This document shows, piece by piece, positions 8,812 to 17,025 of a stretch of 64,000 bases of DNA (positions are counted from its first letter, which is position 1; each line of letters begins with the position of its first letter). Made by a program: the position numbers and the translations under genes. The DNA is from Marinobacter antarcticus (GTDB lineage: Bacteria > Pseudomonadota > Gammaproteobacteria > Pseudomonadales > Oleiphilaceae). The stretch lies in contig NZ_FRAQ01000001.1 in assembly GCF_900142385.1 (NCBI RefSeq), forward strand, positions 1,798,001 to 1,862,000, given 5' to 3'. The notes below the pieces were generated by a model. It did no database searches. It saw only the letters and a list, made by a program, of their open reading frames with translations, and was not told where the DNA came from.

Positions 8812-10744
8812 ATCCTTTCTGAAGCTATCACGTTTTCATAAACGTCTCGTTTCTGTTTCGGTAGACGCGGTAGCCCTTTCCTTCGCCCTTTGGGCGTCCT
8901 TCGCGCTGCGGCTAGACCAGAGCCTATGGGTACCCAATCAGGGACAGCTTCTGGTCTCTGCGCTCACGGTCGTTTTTACCTTGGGCGTTTTCGTTCGCCT
9001 TGGCCTTTACCGCGCCGTTGTCCGCTACATGAGCGACCGAGCCTTTCTTACCATAATCATGGGCGTCGGCTCTTCTGCTCTGTTACTGATCATTCTGGGC
9101 TACAGCCTCCAGGTTCTGGTTCCACGTTCCGTTCCAATAATTTATGCGGCACTGGCGTTTATTTTTGTCGGCGGTAGCCGAATGAGTGTTCGCATGCTGG
9201 TGCATCACACCTCTAATCGTGGCAAAGAGTGGGTGGCGATTGTCGGTGCGGGTGAAACCGGCGCTCAGCTGGCTAAGGCTCTGCAGCAGGGCACGGAGTA
9301 CCACCCAGTGGTGTTCATTGGTTTACTGCCCGCTAACCACAAAGCTCTGATTTCCGGGGTGCCAGTACTTGCTTTGAGTCACCTTGAGGAGGCGGTGCGC
9401 GTTCACGGTGTAAAACGGTTGCTGTTGGCGTTGGATGCCGATAAGCAGATCGATCGTCGACAGCTTCTTAATCGGTTAGAAGCGCTGAAATTGCCGGTTC
9501 AGACAGTCCCGTCCATGTCGGAGCTGGTTGCAGGCCAGGCCCGGATTAACGACATCCGCGATCTGGAAATCGAAGACCTGCTGGGCCGTGATCCGGTGCG
9601 GCCAGATAACGCTCAGGTTGCTGCCAGTTTGTATAACAAGGCAGTGATGGTAACCGGTGCTGGTGGGTCTATTGGCTCCGAGCTTTGCCGGCAGATTATT
9701 CGGCATCGGCCGCGGGTTCTGGTTTTGTTTGAGCAATCTGAATTTTCGCTGTACGCCATTGAGCGCGAGTTGCAGGCTATTAATCGGATTGATGGGCTCG
9801 ATGTCGAGATCCACCCCCTTCTTGGCAGTGTGGTGCATCGCCGCCGGTGTGAGATGGTGATGCGCAGTTTTGGTGTCCAAACGGTTTATCACGCCGCCGC
9901 TTATAAACACGTGCCGCTGGTTGAGCACAATGTGATTGAAGGCGTCCAGAACAATACGTTTGGCACGTTGCACGCGGCGGAAGCGGCTATTGCAGCCGGG
10001 GTTGAGCGGTTTGTTCTGATCTCTACCGATAAAGCGGTTCGCCCTACCAACGTTATGGGTGCCAGCAAGCGTATGGCGGAGTTGGTGTTGCAGGGCCTTG
10101 CGCAACGGCAAAGCAAAACGGTTTTCTCGATGGTTCGTTTCGGCAATGTGCTGGGCTCTTCCGGCTCGGTTGTGCCTCTGTTCCGTGATCAGATCCGCGA
10201 TGGCGGGCCGATTACTGTTACTCACCAGGATATCATCCGTTATTTCATGACCATCCCTGAAGCGAGCCAGCTAGTGCTGCAGGCCGGGAGTATGGGGCGC
10301 GGTGGTGAGGTGTTTGTATTGGATATGGGTGAGCCGGTGAAAATTGCGGATCTGGCTCGCAAGATGATTCACCTGATGGGGCTTGTGGAGAAAACGCCGG
10401 ATCAGCCGGAAGGTGATATTGAGGTGGTCTTCACGGGGCTGCGGCCAGGCGAAAAGCTCTTTGAGGAGTTGTTGATTGGTGATGACCCGCAGGGCACTTC
10501 GCACCCTCGAATTATGATGGCCCGAGAAGCTTCAATGGCTTGGGACGATCTGGAATTGGTGTTAAGTAAGCTTTCGCGGGCCAGCCAGGAGTTTGACTGT
10601 CGCGAGATTGTTGAAACTCTGAAAAGTGCGCCGACCGGGTTTACACCGAATGGGAGTGTGGCCGATCTTGTATGGTGCAATGGGGGCCATGATTTGACCG
10701 TCGCTCATGAGAGCACTGGAAAAGTACACCGGCTTCCTATTTGA
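8804..10744 (+). CDS. wbpM: Membrane-bound UDP-GlcNAc 4,6-dehydratase, WbpM/PglF/CapD family
   Basis: This 646-residue protein has about four N-terminal transmembrane helices (residues about 15-130). A CoA-binding-like Rossmann segment follows (VAIVGAGETGAQLAKAL), then a catalytic SDR domain starting VTGAGGSIGSELCRQI near residue 280. The active-site region reads ISTDKAVRPTNVMGASKR, where these dehydratases carry altered SDR catalytic residues. WbpM/PglF catalyse the first step of UDP-bacillosamine or QuiNAc synthesis, from UDP-GlcNAc to the 4-keto-6-deoxy sugar. WbpM closes the O-antigen locus in many Pseudomonas strains, and here too it is the last gene of the operon before an unrelated RNase-like gene. 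Confidence 0.94.
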   Translation: MFKSFLKLSRFHKRLVSVSVDAVALSFALWASFALRLDQSLWVPNQGQLLVSALTVVFTLGVFVRLGLYRAVVRYMSDRAFLTIIMGVGSSALLLIILGYSLQVLVPRSVPIIYAALAFIFVGGSRMSVRMLVHHTSNRGKEWVAIVGAGETGAQLAKALQQGTEYHPVVFIGLLPANHKALISGVPVLALSHLEEAVRVHGVKRLLLALDADKQIDRRQLLNRLEALKLPVQTVPSMSELVAGQARINDIRDLEIEDLLGRDPVRPDNAQVAASLYNKAVMVTGAGGSIGSELCRQIIRHRPRVLVLFEQSEFSLYAIERELQAINRIDGLDVEIHPLLGSVVHRRRCEMVMRSFGVQTVYHAAAYKHVPLVEHNVIEGVQNNTFGTLHAAEAAIAAGVERFVLISTDKAVRPTNVMGASKRMAELVLQGLAQRQSKTVFSMVRFGNVLGSSGSVVPLFRDQIRDGGPITVTHQDIIRYFMTIPEASQLVLQAGSMGRGGEVFVLDMGEPVKIADLARKMIHLMGLVEKTPDQPEGDIEVVFTGLRPGEKLFEELLIGDDPQGTSHPRIMMAREASMAWDDLELVLSKLSRASQEFDCREIVETLKSAPTGFTPNGSVADLVWCNGGHDLTVAHESTGKVHRLPI

Positions 10745-10772
10745 TTAAAGCTGACAACAAGGACTGTTGTGC

Positions 10773-12179
10773 ATGATAGATATAACCCACCACGGCGCCA
10801 CCACCGGCGTCACCGGCTCCTGCCATGAACTTAACCTCCGTTCTGAACCAAACGCCTTCGCCGGTATCCTGATTGACTGCGGTCTGTTTCAGGGCCAGGA
10901 AAAAGGCGACGGCGCCAGTGCTTCTGATCTCTCGGTTGATTTCCCCATAGCGCATATCCGTGCCCTGGTCGTCACTCACGTGCACATTGACCACGTTGGC
11001 CGTATTCCGTATTTGTTGGCGGCGGGGTTTGAGGGGCCGATTATCTGTTCGGAACCTTCCGCCATTATGTTGCCGGAAATTCTGGAAGATGCTTTGAAGA
11101 TCGGTTTTACCCGGGACAGGGCACTGATTGAGCGGGTGCTTGGGCTGATCCGTTCACGGCTTGTGCCTGTGCCTTATGGGCAGTGGCACGAGGTGTTTGC
11201 GGAGCAGGGCAGTTCGCTCTCCGTTCGCTTTCAGCGTGCGGGACATATTCTGGGTTCGGCTTACGTGGAGTGTGATGCGGTTTCCGGAGATGAGCACGAA
11301 CGCGTGGTGTTCAGCGGTGATTTGGGCGCGCCCCATGCGCCTTTGTTGCAGCAGCCGGCTTCTCCGGAGCGCGCGGATCGCCTTGTTATTGAAAGCACCT
11401 ACGGCGACAAGGATCATGAGAGCCGGGAAACACGTCGCTATCACCTGAAAGCCATTCTGGAGCACGCGCTGGCGGACGGCGGCACGGTGTTGATTCCGGC
11501 GTTCAGTATCGGGCGTACTCAGGAGCTGTTGTATGAAATTGAAGGCCTGATACACGAGTTCCGAAGCGATTCTGTCGCGGATGGCCTGGTTTGGGATGAA
11601 TTGGAAATTGTAGTGGATTCACCCCTGGCGGCGGAGTTCACGGGCATCTATCGCAAGTTGAAGCCGTTCTGGAATGCGGAAGCGGCTGATCGGGTTCGAG
11701 AGGGCCGGCACCCGCTTTCGTTTGAGCAGTTAACGGTGATTGGCTCCCACGAGGACCACTTGAATGCGGTGGCATATCTGGCTCGCTCTCATCGGCCTTG
11801 TGTGGTGCTGGCGGGCTCCGGGATGTGTGCCGGGGGCAGGGTGGTTAATTATCTTAAAGCGATGCTGGGTGAAGCCAGAAACGATGTGTTGTTTGTAGGT
11901 TATCAGGCGGCGGGTACACCGGGGCGGGACATTCTGACGTATGGTCCGCGGGGCGGCTGGGTAGAGCTGGATAGTGAGCGGTTTGATATACGCGCCAAGG
12001 TGCATCAGGTGGGTGGTTACTCTGCCCATGCAGGGCAGTCAGACTTGATCCGTTTTATCGAAGGTATTTCAAAGAAGCCCTCTGAGATTCGTATTGTGCA
12101 TGGGGATGAGTCTGCAAAGCTGGCGTTTAAACAGCGCCTTGTTGAGATGGATTATCCATGTGTGTTCATACCCAATTAA
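10773..12179 (+). CDS. MBL-fold/beta-CASP RNA-processing exonuclease-like protein
   Basis: This 468-residue protein has the metallo-beta-lactamase core motif THVHIDHVG near residue 70, GHILGSAYVE, the SGDLG strand, a beta-CASP insert (PAFSIGRTQELLYEI), AGSGMCAGGRVVNYL, and a C-terminal RMMBL segment with GYSAHAGQSDL and HGDESA. This domain order belongs to the CPSF73-like group of predicted RNA exonucleases/endonucleases. The ATG at 10773 has AAGGA nine bases upstream; a TTG at 10767 is also in frame. It sits just after the O-antigen operon with a 28-bp gap, so it may be read through. The substrate is unknown. Confidence 0.88.
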   Translation: MIDITHHGATTGVTGSCHELNLRSEPNAFAGILIDCGLFQGQEKGDGASASDLSVDFPIAHIRALVVTHVHIDHVGRIPYLLAAGFEGPIICSEPSAIMLPEILEDALKIGFTRDRALIERVLGLIRSRLVPVPYGQWHEVFAEQGSSLSVRFQRAGHILGSAYVECDAVSGDEHERVVFSGDLGAPHAPLLQQPASPERADRLVIESTYGDKDHESRETRRYHLKAILEHALADGGTVLIPAFSIGRTQELLYEIEGLIHEFRSDSVADGLVWDELEIVVDSPLAAEFTGIYRKLKPFWNAEAADRVREGRHPLSFEQLTVIGSHEDHLNAVAYLARSHRPCVVLAGSGMCAGGRVVNYLKAMLGEARNDVLFVGYQAAGTPGRDILTYGPRGGWVELDSERFDIRAKVHQVGGYSAHAGQSDLIRFIEGISKKPSEIRIVHGDESAKLAFKQRLVEMDYPCVFIPN

Positions 12180-12192
12180 TAAAGTATTTAAT

Positions 12193-12218
12193 CAGTTCTT
12201 TTGCTTAATTAAGAACTG
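12193..12218 (+). other. Short palindrome downstream of the MBL gene
   Basis: CAGTTCTT and AAGAACTG form an 8-bp inverted repeat with a 10-base AT-rich loop, 13 bases after the MBL gene's stop. It lacks a U-tract on the + strand, so it could be a weak terminator or an operator in the mvaT upstream region. Confidence 0.35.
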
Positions 12219-12352
12219 GTAAAAGAATAACCTTTGCCATATATAACTCGATGACTTATTATTCTCAACGATTCGAGAAAGCCCTTGAGCCGATGAGTTC
12301 ATTAGCGCGGTTTAAGTTTTAGAACCCACAGAAAAGATAAGGTTTTAATTCG

Positions 12353-12721
12353 ATGGCAAAGATTAACGATTATTACCAGAAGAAGCAGCTTATGGAAAAG
12401 CTTGCAGACGAGATTAATCAACTGGAGCAGGATCAGGCTCTGAAGCACGAACTGGCGTTTGAGAACAGCATTCGTGAGTTGATGAAAGAATATGACAAGT
12501 CTCCGAAGCATGTGCTTCAGATTCTGGCCGCTATTGATCCCTCCATTGCCGGAGCCAAAGCGGAAGGCAGCACTGGCACCCGTGCCAAGCGCCCGATGAA
12601 AACCTATAAGAACCCGCATACCGGCGAAGTGGTTAAAACTCGTGGCGGTAACCATAAGGTTCTGAACGAGTGGCGTGAAAAGCACGGTAAAGAAGCAGTG
12701 CAAAGCTGGCAGCAAGACTGA
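12353..12721 (+). CDS. mvaT: MvaT/MvaU-family nucleoid-associated xenogeneic silencer
   Basis: This 122-residue protein has an N-terminal coiled-coil oligomerisation region (about residues 1-60, rich in E/K/L) and a C-terminal DNA-binding domain YKNPHTGEVVKTRGGNHKVL followed by NEWREKHG. This is the MvaT version of the H-NS function, which binds AT-rich minor grooves through an R-G-G-N loop instead of the enterobacterial QGR hook. It should bind AT-rich and foreign DNA and silence it. The upstream 173 bp is itself AT-rich, consistent with autoregulation. An AAGG lies ten bases before the ATG. A strong hairpin terminator follows. Confidence 0.93.
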   Translation: MAKINDYYQKKQLMEKLADEINQLEQDQALKHELAFENSIRELMKEYDKSPKHVLQILAAIDPSIAGAKAEGSTGTRAKRPMKTYKNPHTGEVVKTRGGNHKVLNEWREKHGKEAVQSWQQD

Positions 12722-12735
12722 CCGGTTGAGCATTG

Positions 12736-12778
12736 AAAAAAAGAGGCCAGATGCATATTGCATCTGGCCTCTTTTTTT
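12736..12778. terminator. Bidirectional rho-independent terminator after mvaT
   Basis: A perfect stem (AGAGGCCAGATGCA / TGCATCTGGCCTCT) is flanked by seven A on one side and seven T on the other, so it can stop both mvaT (+) and the convergent PAS-GGDEF gene (-). Confidence 0.93.
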
Positions 12779-12829
12779 GTCTGAACCAAAGTTACTCAAA
12801 AGCGCTACTCAAAAAAGCTATTCAAAAAA

Positions 12830-13786
12830 TTATTCAAAAACGACGACACGATTTCTTCCGCCTTTTTTTGCCGCATACAAAGCTTTGTCTGCCTGCTGCA
12901 ACCATTCCATATAGCTTTTAGGCTTGTCGCCCAGTTGTGCAATGCCCACACTCACCGTATAACGAATGGGTGCAACACTAGTCTGAACTACGCTATGTTC
13001 AATGCTTTCTCGTATTCGCTCACATATTATGCGAGCGCCCTCGGCATCGGTTTCCGGTAATACAATTCCAAATTCTTCGCCGCCATAACGGCCGATACTG
13101 TCGGATTGTCGTAAATTTGTTTTCGTGGTCGCGGCGGTATCTTTGATTACCTCATCGCCGGCCAGGTGACCGTAGTTATCGTTTACTTTTTTGAAGAAGT
13201 CGATATCAAACATCACAAGGCTGGTTGCCTGGTTATAGCGGCGATACCGTTCGAATTCCGCGTCCACCAGGTTTTCCCAGGTACCCCTGTTCAGCAGGCC
13301 GGTTAGGCGGTCTGTCATGCTGAGTTTGGCGAGCTGTTCATTTGCCCGCTCCAGAGCGCGCTTGCCGGAAGCAATATCGGTTACGTCATACACCATGAGG
13401 CATATCTTCTCCACCTGGCCGGTAGTGCCTGAAAGCGGGCTGATGGTCAGGTTCTGGAACATGTAGTCTTCTGTGCCGGTGATGGGGCGTGTGTTGCGAA
13501 ACTTGAACAGGTAGGGCCGTTGCTCCCAGGAGGTGAAGGCCCGGGTGTTCAGCAGTGCTACTGAATCCACTTTGCGGGTAAGCCAGGCTTCGGGAATATC
13601 GGGGAACAGCTCAAACAATACCCGGTTGCGGATTTTGCTGGCGGTAATGCCGCTGTGGTTCTCCATAAACCCATTCCAGGCCTGCACCCGGAATTCCAGG
13701 TCCAGCACCACCAGGCCAACCTCAACGGATTCCAGCATATCCACAAGCCAGTGGAAGGATTGCGCTTCAAGTTCGTCTATGGCCAT
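12830..13786 (-). CDS. PAS-GGDEF diguanylate cyclase
   Basis: This 318-residue protein has an N-terminal PAS-like sensory domain (about residues 10-145, e.g. VEVGLVVLDLEFRVQAWN). A short coiled-coil linker leads into a GGDEF domain with the intact active-site variant GGEEF in SIGRYGGEEFGIV. The product-inhibition I-site RQSD lies exactly five residues before it. It should make c-di-GMP from two GTP and be feedback-inhibited. It has no transmembrane helix or signal peptide and is therefore cytoplasmic. It begins four bases after the stop of the REC-CheC gene, so the two are probably one unit in which the response regulator may influence the cyclase. Confidence 0.92.
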   Translation of the reverse strand: MAIDELEAQSFHWLVDMLESVEVGLVVLDLEFRVQAWNGFMENHSGITASKIRNRVLFELFPDIPEAWLTRKVDSVALLNTRAFTSWEQRPYLFKFRNTRPITGTEDYMFQNLTISPLSGTTGQVEKICLMVYDVTDIASGKRALERANEQLAKLSMTDRLTGLLNRGTWENLVDAEFERYRRYNQATSLVMFDIDFFKKVNDNYGHLAGDEVIKDTAATTKTNLRQSDSIGRYGGEEFGIVLPETDAEGARIICERIRESIEHSVVQTSVAPIRYTVSVGIAQLGDKPKSYMEWLQQADKALYAAKKGGRNRVVVFE

Positions 13787-13790
13787 GGTT

Positions 13791-14822
13791 TCAGTCCGTC
13801 AGGTATTGAAGACGTTGTTCAAGGAAGGGCACTGAATCTTCGGTGAGCAGCATCAGCATGTCGCACTGTATATCCCGTTCCTCCAGCGTGTAGCTTATTT
13901 CAATGCAAAGGAGTTGCTCTTCCCGGGAGTTCTGATGATCGAGCAGTTCTGCGATCTGCCGGTGCTGGCCTAATACGCTGGGATGGCCCAGGCTGAGTTT
14001 TAAATCCAGCTGATCGCCAATGCCTTTGAGGAAGGCCCCGAACAGTATGCTCGACATATCCATCAGCACTTCCACGTTTACAGATTCACCCTCGAGCCTC
14101 TCGTAGTGGAGGAGTTCGGCCATTTCCCGGAAGCTGGCGTCAGCAAACAGCAGCAGGGCCTCGCCGGCAATGCCCGCTCCGGTGAAGCCCTGACACACAG
14201 CAGAGTAGGTATCGCTGTCGTGGGCAGCAGAGATAGCCATGTGGAGTTCGGAGTTGGCAATAAAAGCGACTTTCGGGATGGGCTGCTTCACGAATACCCG
14301 CAACAGCCGCGCAAGCAGGTCTGATGAGCGCCCCATCGCGACGTTGGAAATTTCCTGCAGGTAATCGTTCAGTGAAACCGAGATTTCCTGTGCCTGGGAT
14401 TCGCCGCCGGAGTTGAGTTCACCATCACTCAGCGCAGCGCTTTCAAGATCCCCCGGGCGGTAAAAGCCGTAATCGGCAAGCAGGCTGAGGACAACCGCCA
14501 GGTCTGTAGGCTTTTTTATAAAATCGATAGCGCCAAGCTTGCGTACCCGCTCCCGGGCTTCGGGCTGTATGTCGCCGGAAACCACGATGGTCATTATGGG
14601 CAGGTCTTCGGCCAGCACACGCTCCAGAACCTCATAGCCATCCATCTCTGGCATGTTGAGATCCAGAAACATCAGGTCGGCCTCGTGCGCGCGCAGTTTC
14701 TCAAGCGCTTCCAGGCCATTATTGGCAAACAGGATTTTATCGGCCAGGCCAGTGGGCAGGGCCCGGGCCATTTGTTTTCTGGCAAGCGCGGAATCGTCGC
14801 AGATGAGGATACGGGTGGTCAT
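13791..14822 (-). CDS. Response regulator with C-terminal CheC-like domain
   Basis: This 343-residue protein has an N-terminal receiver domain with acidic pocket D9/D10, phospho-acceptor D54 in LMFLDLNMPEMDG, and the conserved lysine in DFIKKP. After a linker, residues about 150-340 look like CheC/CheX. The first helix has DYLQEISN followed by proline 23 residues later, which fits the CheC phosphatase signature (D/S-x3-E-x2-N-x22-P). The second half-site reads EVLMDMSS, with Glu and Asn replaced. It may therefore dephosphorylate itself or a CheY-like partner with a single active site. The following PAS-GGDEF gene is only four bases away, linking it to c-di-GMP control. Confidence 0.85.
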   Translation of the reverse strand: MTTRILICDDSALARKQMARALPTGLADKILFANNGLEALEKLRAHEADLMFLDLNMPEMDGYEVLERVLAEDLPIMTIVVSGDIQPEARERVRKLGAIDFIKKPTDLAVVLSLLADYGFYRPGDLESAALSDGELNSGGESQAQEISVSLNDYLQEISNVAMGRSSDLLARLLRVFVKQPIPKVAFIANSELHMAISAAHDSDTYSAVCQGFTGAGIAGEALLLFADASFREMAELLHYERLEGESVNVEVLMDMSSILFGAFLKGIGDQLDLKLSLGHPSVLGQHRQIAELLDHQNSREEQLLCIEISYTLEERDIQCDMLMLLTEDSVPFLEQRLQYLTD

Positions 14823-14960
14823 GAATGTGGCCGAAAAGAATTGAATAACGTTTCATCTATCATAACAGCACGCTCAGATATGTACACGTAAACGACACCT
14901 TATTGGGCGGCTTCACTGCTGACGAAGTGTAACGGTTTGTTATCCGCGTTTGTGACTGAG

Positions 14961-14997
14961 CTCACTCTATAGCCTGTGTGGTCTCCGCTATAGTGAG
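14961..14997. repeat. Imperfect inverted repeat in the 14823-15099 intergenic region
   Basis: CTCACTCTATAGC and GCTATAGTGAG pair around a 13-base centre, with two extra bases in the left arm. It lies between the divergent REC-CheC gene and the small secreted protein gene. It could be an operator; no T-tract is present. Confidence 0.4.
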
Positions 14998-15099
14998 ATT
15001 GTGGCAATAAAAGAAGATGTGGATTGCAAGTATAGGCTTCCTGTAAGCAGCGGTAAAATTAAAACTGACCGTGGTAAACCCTTAATCAGAGACATTGCT

Positions 15100-15426
15100 A
15101 TGAGACACCACGCGTATGGATACGCTGCTCTCATCATGTTTTGCCTTGGCATGGCGCCCGTTGCCCGGGCTGAACTGCAGCCCATTTCCGAGTCGGCCAT
15201 GGGGGATGTGACCGGGCAGGCTTTTTTGCAGGTTGAGAATATTACCGGCGCGACTCACGAATTCACCCGCATGACTCTGAGCATGGATGTAGAAACCCGT
15301 GTGAATATTGATGACGCGAGAATGGGTGAGATTGATGGCGGTTCGGATTTCACCGCACGATCCGGGGGTATCACGCTTGCAGACCCACCGGACAGACATG
15401 GGAACCAAGCTTTTCTGAATGCCTGA
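15100..15426 (+). CDS. Short secreted protein of unknown function, possibly a truncated family member
   Basis: The ATG at 15100 opens a 108-residue protein. It has a signal peptide (hydrophobic stretch YAALIMFCLGMAPVARAE, cleavage likely after ARA) followed by ELQPISESAMGDVTGQAFL. A [LM]S-x-MGDVTGQA-like segment right after the signal peptide is typical of a Pseudomonas/Marinobacter family of outer-surface proteins that are usually several hundred residues long. Here the frame ends soon after. The product may be a genuine small protein or the 5' remnant of a longer gene. An in-frame GTG at 15001 would put 33 extra residues before the signal peptide and is not favoured. Confidence 0.55.
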   Translation: MRHHAYGYAALIMFCLGMAPVARAELQPISESAMGDVTGQAFLQVENITGATHEFTRMTLSMDVETRVNIDDARMGEIDGGSDFTARSGGITLADPPDRHGNQAFLNA

Positions 15427-15522
15427 TACTGGCAGGTTGCATCGCATCCATGTACTTGAGCGCAAGCGCTGGGCTAGAATCGGGTAAACTGTTATAACCC
15501 TATTTCCCGTTGGAGCCTGGCT

Positions 15523-16965
15523 TTGATCCGCTCGTTTTATTGGCATGACTACGAAACCTTTGGCGTCGACCCGGTTCATGACCGGCCCTCCCAGTTTGCC
15601 GGTGTGCGAACCGATGCGGATCTGAATATTATTGAAGAGCCGCTGGTTATTTACTGCAAGCCCACAGACGACTACCTGCCATCACCGGAAGCCTGCCTGA
15701 TTACCGGCATCACGCCCCAGAAAGCCATGGAAGAGGGCTACCCGGAAGCAGAGTTTATCGCACAGATTAACGAAGCGTTCAGCCAGCCGGGCACCTGCGT
15801 AGTGGGCTACAACAGCCTGCGCTTTGATGATGAAGTCACCCGCCACACCCTGTACCGCAACCTGCGTGATCCTTATGCCCGGGAATGGCAGAACGGCAAT
15901 TCCCGCTGGGACATTATCGACATGGTGCGGCTGACCTATGCGCTTCGGCCCGAGGGCATCACCTGGCCGCGCAAGGAAGATGGCAGCCCCAGCTTCAAAC
16001 TGGAAGCCCTGACCACCGCCAACGGCATTGCCCACGAAGCCGCCCACGATGCCATGTCGGATGTGGAAGCAACTCTCGCGGTTGCGAAGCTGATCCGGGA
16101 AAAACAGCCCAAGCTGTTTGATTTTGTGCTGAAGAACAAAGACAAGCACTCCGCCCGCGCGATGCTGGATACTGCGGCCATGAAGCCGGTATTCCACATC
16201 TCAGCCAAATACCCGGCTACGCGCGGCTGCTGCGCCATGGTGGCACCGCTCGCGGACCACCCCACGAACAAAAACCTGGTGATTGTTTACGATCTGCGGG
16301 AAGACCCCACGGAGCTGATTAGCGCCACCCCTGAGCAGATTCGTGAGCGTGTATTTACTTCGCAGGCGCAGTTGGGGGAGACGAGGCGATTCCCGTTAAA
16401 AAGTGTGCAGCTGAATAAATGCCCGGTACTGGCGCCGGCTAACATGCTCACCACACTGTCTGCTGAACGGCTGGCAGAACTGGAGCTTAACGGCGAGACG
16501 CTTCGCGCCAACCTCGCACTGTTGAGAAAAGCCCCGAATTTGGCCGGGCGAATCGCCGAAGCGTTTGATAAACCCCACGAAGGCGACCTGACGGATCCCG
16601 ACGAGCAGCTCTACGCCGGTGGCTTTATCTCGCCTGCGGATCGCAGCGAGCTGAACCGCGTACTGCAAACACCGCCGGAAGCGCTGGTGGAAGAGACTTT
16701 TAACTTTAAAGATGAGCGCTTGCCGGAGCTGCTGTTCCGCTATCGCGCCCGCAATTACCCGGATTCGCTAACCAGTGAGGAAGCGGAGCGTTGGGAAGAG
16801 TTTCGTAGTCAGCGGTTGATGACCCCGAAGAAAGGCTGGCTTTCGCTTGAGGCGTTTGGGCTTGAGCTGCAGAGGCTTGCGAGTGATCCGGAGTTGCCGC
16901 CGCAGAAGCAGCAGATTCTGGAGGATTTGCATTTGTATGGGGAATCTTTGATTCCCTACATGTAG
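15523..16965 (+). CDS. sbcB: Exodeoxyribonuclease I
   Basis: This is a 480-residue DnaQ-superfamily 3'-5' exonuclease specific for single-stranded DNA. ExoI motif DYETFG (D9, E11) opens the protein. NSLRFDDEVTR and HDAMSDVEATLA give the remaining metal ligands, and the C-terminal part is the SH3-like and helical extension of ExoI. It acts in mismatch repair and recombination in the cytoplasm. The start is TTG, with GGAG about nine bases upstream and no in-frame ATG near the conserved N-terminus. Length matches E. coli ExoI (475 aa). Confidence 0.94.
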   Translation: MIRSFYWHDYETFGVDPVHDRPSQFAGVRTDADLNIIEEPLVIYCKPTDDYLPSPEACLITGITPQKAMEEGYPEAEFIAQINEAFSQPGTCVVGYNSLRFDDEVTRHTLYRNLRDPYAREWQNGNSRWDIIDMVRLTYALRPEGITWPRKEDGSPSFKLEALTTANGIAHEAAHDAMSDVEATLAVAKLIREKQPKLFDFVLKNKDKHSARAMLDTAAMKPVFHISAKYPATRGCCAMVAPLADHPTNKNLVIVYDLREDPTELISATPEQIRERVFTSQAQLGETRRFPLKSVQLNKCPVLAPANMLTTLSAERLAELELNGETLRANLALLRKAPNLAGRIAEAFDKPHEGDLTDPDEQLYAGGFISPADRSELNRVLQTPPEALVEETFNFKDERLPELLFRYRARNYPDSLTSEEAERWEEFRSQRLMTPKKGWLSLEAFGLELQRLASDPELPPQKQQILEDLHLYGESLIPYM

Positions 16966-16984
16966 TGAAAGCCTGGATTGGTCC

Positions 16985-17010
16985 GGGGCCAGAGGTTTGT
17001 CTCTGGCCCC
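16985..17010. terminator. Hairpin between sbcB and the convergent TPR gene
   Basis: GGGGCCAGAG and CTCTGGCCCC form a perfect 10-bp stem with a 6-base loop, 19 bases after the sbcB stop. The following T-tract is weak (GAGAGTTT), but its position between convergent genes suggests termination. Confidence 0.65.
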
Positions 17011-17025
17011 GAGAGTTTGCGCCGG

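Noticed and set aside
9476..10225. 249-codon minus-strand frame opposite wbpM
   Set aside because: It is antisense to the conserved catalytic domain of wbpM with no independent signals.
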